Positions 63,142 to 64,000 of a DNA stretch of 64,000 nucleotides are shown here, in pieces. The stretch spans positions 1-64,000 of the forward strand of contig NZ_NBXA01000006.1 of NCBI RefSeq assembly GCF_003399625.1, read 5' to 3'. Source of the DNA: Subtercola boreus (GTDB taxonomy: Bacteria; Actinomycetota; Actinomycetes; Actinomycetales; Microbacteriaceae). A program made the position numbers and the translations under genes. Under the pieces are notes generated by a model. It saw only the letters and a program-made list of their open reading frames with translations. It ran no database searches and had not been told where the DNA came from. Within the stretch, counting starts at the first letter, position 1, and every line of letters starts with the position of its first letter.

Positions 63142-63359
63142 GTTGTCAAAGCCAAAGACCGCTGGTCATCGGTGTGCGCCCATCCGTGGGAACGCACCGG
63201 TCAAAGTTTCGCTCACGCGAGGCCCGCGCAGGTGTTCGAAGTCCGGCCTGTGATTCGTTTCGGGCCTTCAGCTCCGCACTCCTGTGCCGGAGCTTTTTTT
63301 GTGGGTTTTTCCGGGGCTGCCAGCAAATTTTTGCAGTATTAGTATCCACAAGGAGCGCC
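63142..63359 (+). ncRNA. Ribosomal L10 leader region
   Basis: About 218 untranslated bases precede rplJ and hold several short hairpins, ending with a terminator-like hairpin and then the ribosome site. This is the layout of L10 leaders, in which L10(L12)4 binds the RNA and lowers expression of the operon. The exact binding motif was not modelled. Confidence 0.55.
63270..63300 (+). terminator. Intrinsic terminator within the L10 leader (attenuator candidate)
   Basis: AGCTCCGCAC pairs with GTGCCGGAGCT (one bulged base) and is followed by TTTTTTT. It lies 60 bases before rplJ, so it must be bypassed for rplJL expression. Attenuation by L10 is the natural reading. Confidence 0.75.
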
Positions 63360-63878
63360 ATGGCGAACAAAGAAGCCACGGTTGCCGAACTCTCCGATCT
63401 TTTCGAGAGCTCGACGGCCGTACTGCTTACTGAGTACCGCGGTCTCACTGTTGCGCAGCTGACAAGCCTGCGCCGTTCCATCAGTGAGCACGCCACCTAC
63501 GCCGTGGTAAAGAACACGCTGACCAAGATTGCGGCCAACAAGGCCGGTATCAGCTCGTTTGACGACGAGCTGGTTGGTCCTTCCGCACTCGCTTTCGTTC
63601 ACGGTGACCCCGTGAGCGTTGCAAAGGCTCTGCGCGACTTTGCCAAGGCAAACCCTCTTCTGACGGTGAAGGGCGGTTACTTCGACGGTAACCCGCTGAC
63701 CGCCGAAGAGGTCAACAAGCTCGCCGACCTCGAAAGCCGGGAGGTGCTGCTGGCGAAGTTCGCCGGTGCCGCCAAGGCCTCGCTGTTCGGTGCCGCCTAC
63801 CTGTTCACCGCGCCGATGTCGAAGGCCGTTCGCACGGTCGAGGCACTGCGCGAAAAAGTATCTACACAAGGAGAGTAA
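63360..63878 (+). CDS. rplJ: 50S ribosomal protein L10
   Basis: The protein has 172 residues: [20 protein letters not shown], the rRNA-binding block [17 protein letters not shown], and [11 protein letters not shown], with the C-terminal helix that binds L12 dimers. ATG 63360 has aaggagcg. It starts the rplJ-rplL operon, with L12 three bases after its stop. Confidence 0.97.
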   Translation: MANKEATVAELSDLFESSTAVLLTEYRGLTVAQLTSLRRSISEHATYAVVKNTLTKIAANKAGISSFDDELVGPSALAFVHGDPVSVAKALRDFAKANPLLTVKGGYFDGNPLTAEEVNKLADLESREVLLAKFAGAAKASLFGAAYLFTAPMSKAVRTVEALREKVSTQGE

Positions 63879-63881
63879 ACA

Positions 63882-64000
63882 ATGGCAAAGCTGTCAAACG
63901 ACGAGCTCATCGACGCCTTCAAGGAGCTCACGCTCATTGAGCTCAGCGAGTTCGTGAAGAAGTTCGAAGAGGTCTTCGAGGTCACCGCTGCGGCCCCCGT
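63882..64000 (+). CDS. rplL: 50S ribosomal protein L7/L12, cut by the window end
   Basis: The first 39 codons are present: [20 protein letters not shown] onward, then [14 protein letters not shown], the dimerisation helix of L12. ATG 63882 has aaggagag. The gene runs past the window. Confidence 0.96.
   Translation, partial: MAKLSNDELIDAFKELTLIELSEFVKKFEEVFEVTAAAP

Overview
The window looks like chromosome from a high-GC actinobacterium, most probably a member of the Microbacteriaceae. The evidence is very high third-position GC, many GTG and TTG starts, a NusG with a long acidic N-terminal extension, a secE-nusG-rplK-rplA block led by tRNA-Trp, a RamB-type acetate regulator, and MaoC-like genes next to murB. 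Genus cannot be fixed from the sequence alone. No integrase, transposase, rRNA or CRISPR array was found.

Layout. 0-4 kb: stress and signalling genes (CsbD, a GlsB/YeaQ membrane protein, two NarL-type response regulators, one NarL-type histidine kinase). 4.1-10.1 kb: a tightly overlapping minus-strand operon of three secreted penicillin-recognising enzymes (two beta-lactamase-fold lipoproteins around a PBP4/DacB-type carboxypeptidase), ending in a stray LANTG sortase-anchor tail, then an S33-type hydrolase. 10.1-11.4 kb holds two decayed genes (DUF1622 and GH1). 12-17.2 kb is the glyoxylate shunt, aceA-aceB-glcB, with two different malate synthases in tandem. 17.4 kb is a lone Abi/HEPN-like gene. 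18.2-27.9 kb is a sugar-catabolic regulon: a CUT1-type importer and five enzymes that match the non-phosphorylative L-fucose (or L-galactose/D-arabinose) route to pyruvate plus lactate, with two paralogous FCD regulators and three look-alike promoter/operator sites. 28-37 kb holds cell-surface proteins, an inositol-monophosphatase-like enzyme, a GH13 glucosidase, tRNA-Thr and tRNA-Met, and the MaoC pair plus murB. 37.4-41 kb is an ABC exporter with its two-component system. 41.1-43 kb is a tandem pair of Fic-fold proteins. 43-46 kb holds an aminotransferase, a flavin reductase and a quinone reductase.

46-49 kb is tRNA-Trp, secE, nusG, rplK and rplA. The rplJ-rplL genes appear only at 63.4 kb, behind their own L10 leader with an intrinsic terminator. 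The 14.5 kb between rplA and rplJ is an accessory interval: a GNAT enzyme, a quinone reductase, a RamB-like regulator that may act on the aceA/aceB/glcB genes 35 kb away, a duplicated pair of secreted modules, a YqaJ-like nuclease, an NAD-dependent epimerase, an OmpR-type two-component system, a DUF1684 protein and a YqjF/DUF2071 protein.

The most interesting item is the duplicated module at 52.2-57.6 kb. Each copy starts with an exact 34-bp conserved element, then an exported PD40 beta-propeller protein whose last codons overlap the start of an exported metzincin-like protein (HExxHxxGxxH plus Met-turn). In the first copy the propeller has been deleted from the inside, leaving only its signal peptide and last strand, yet the overlap with the protease start is intact. 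I know of no described system with this architecture.
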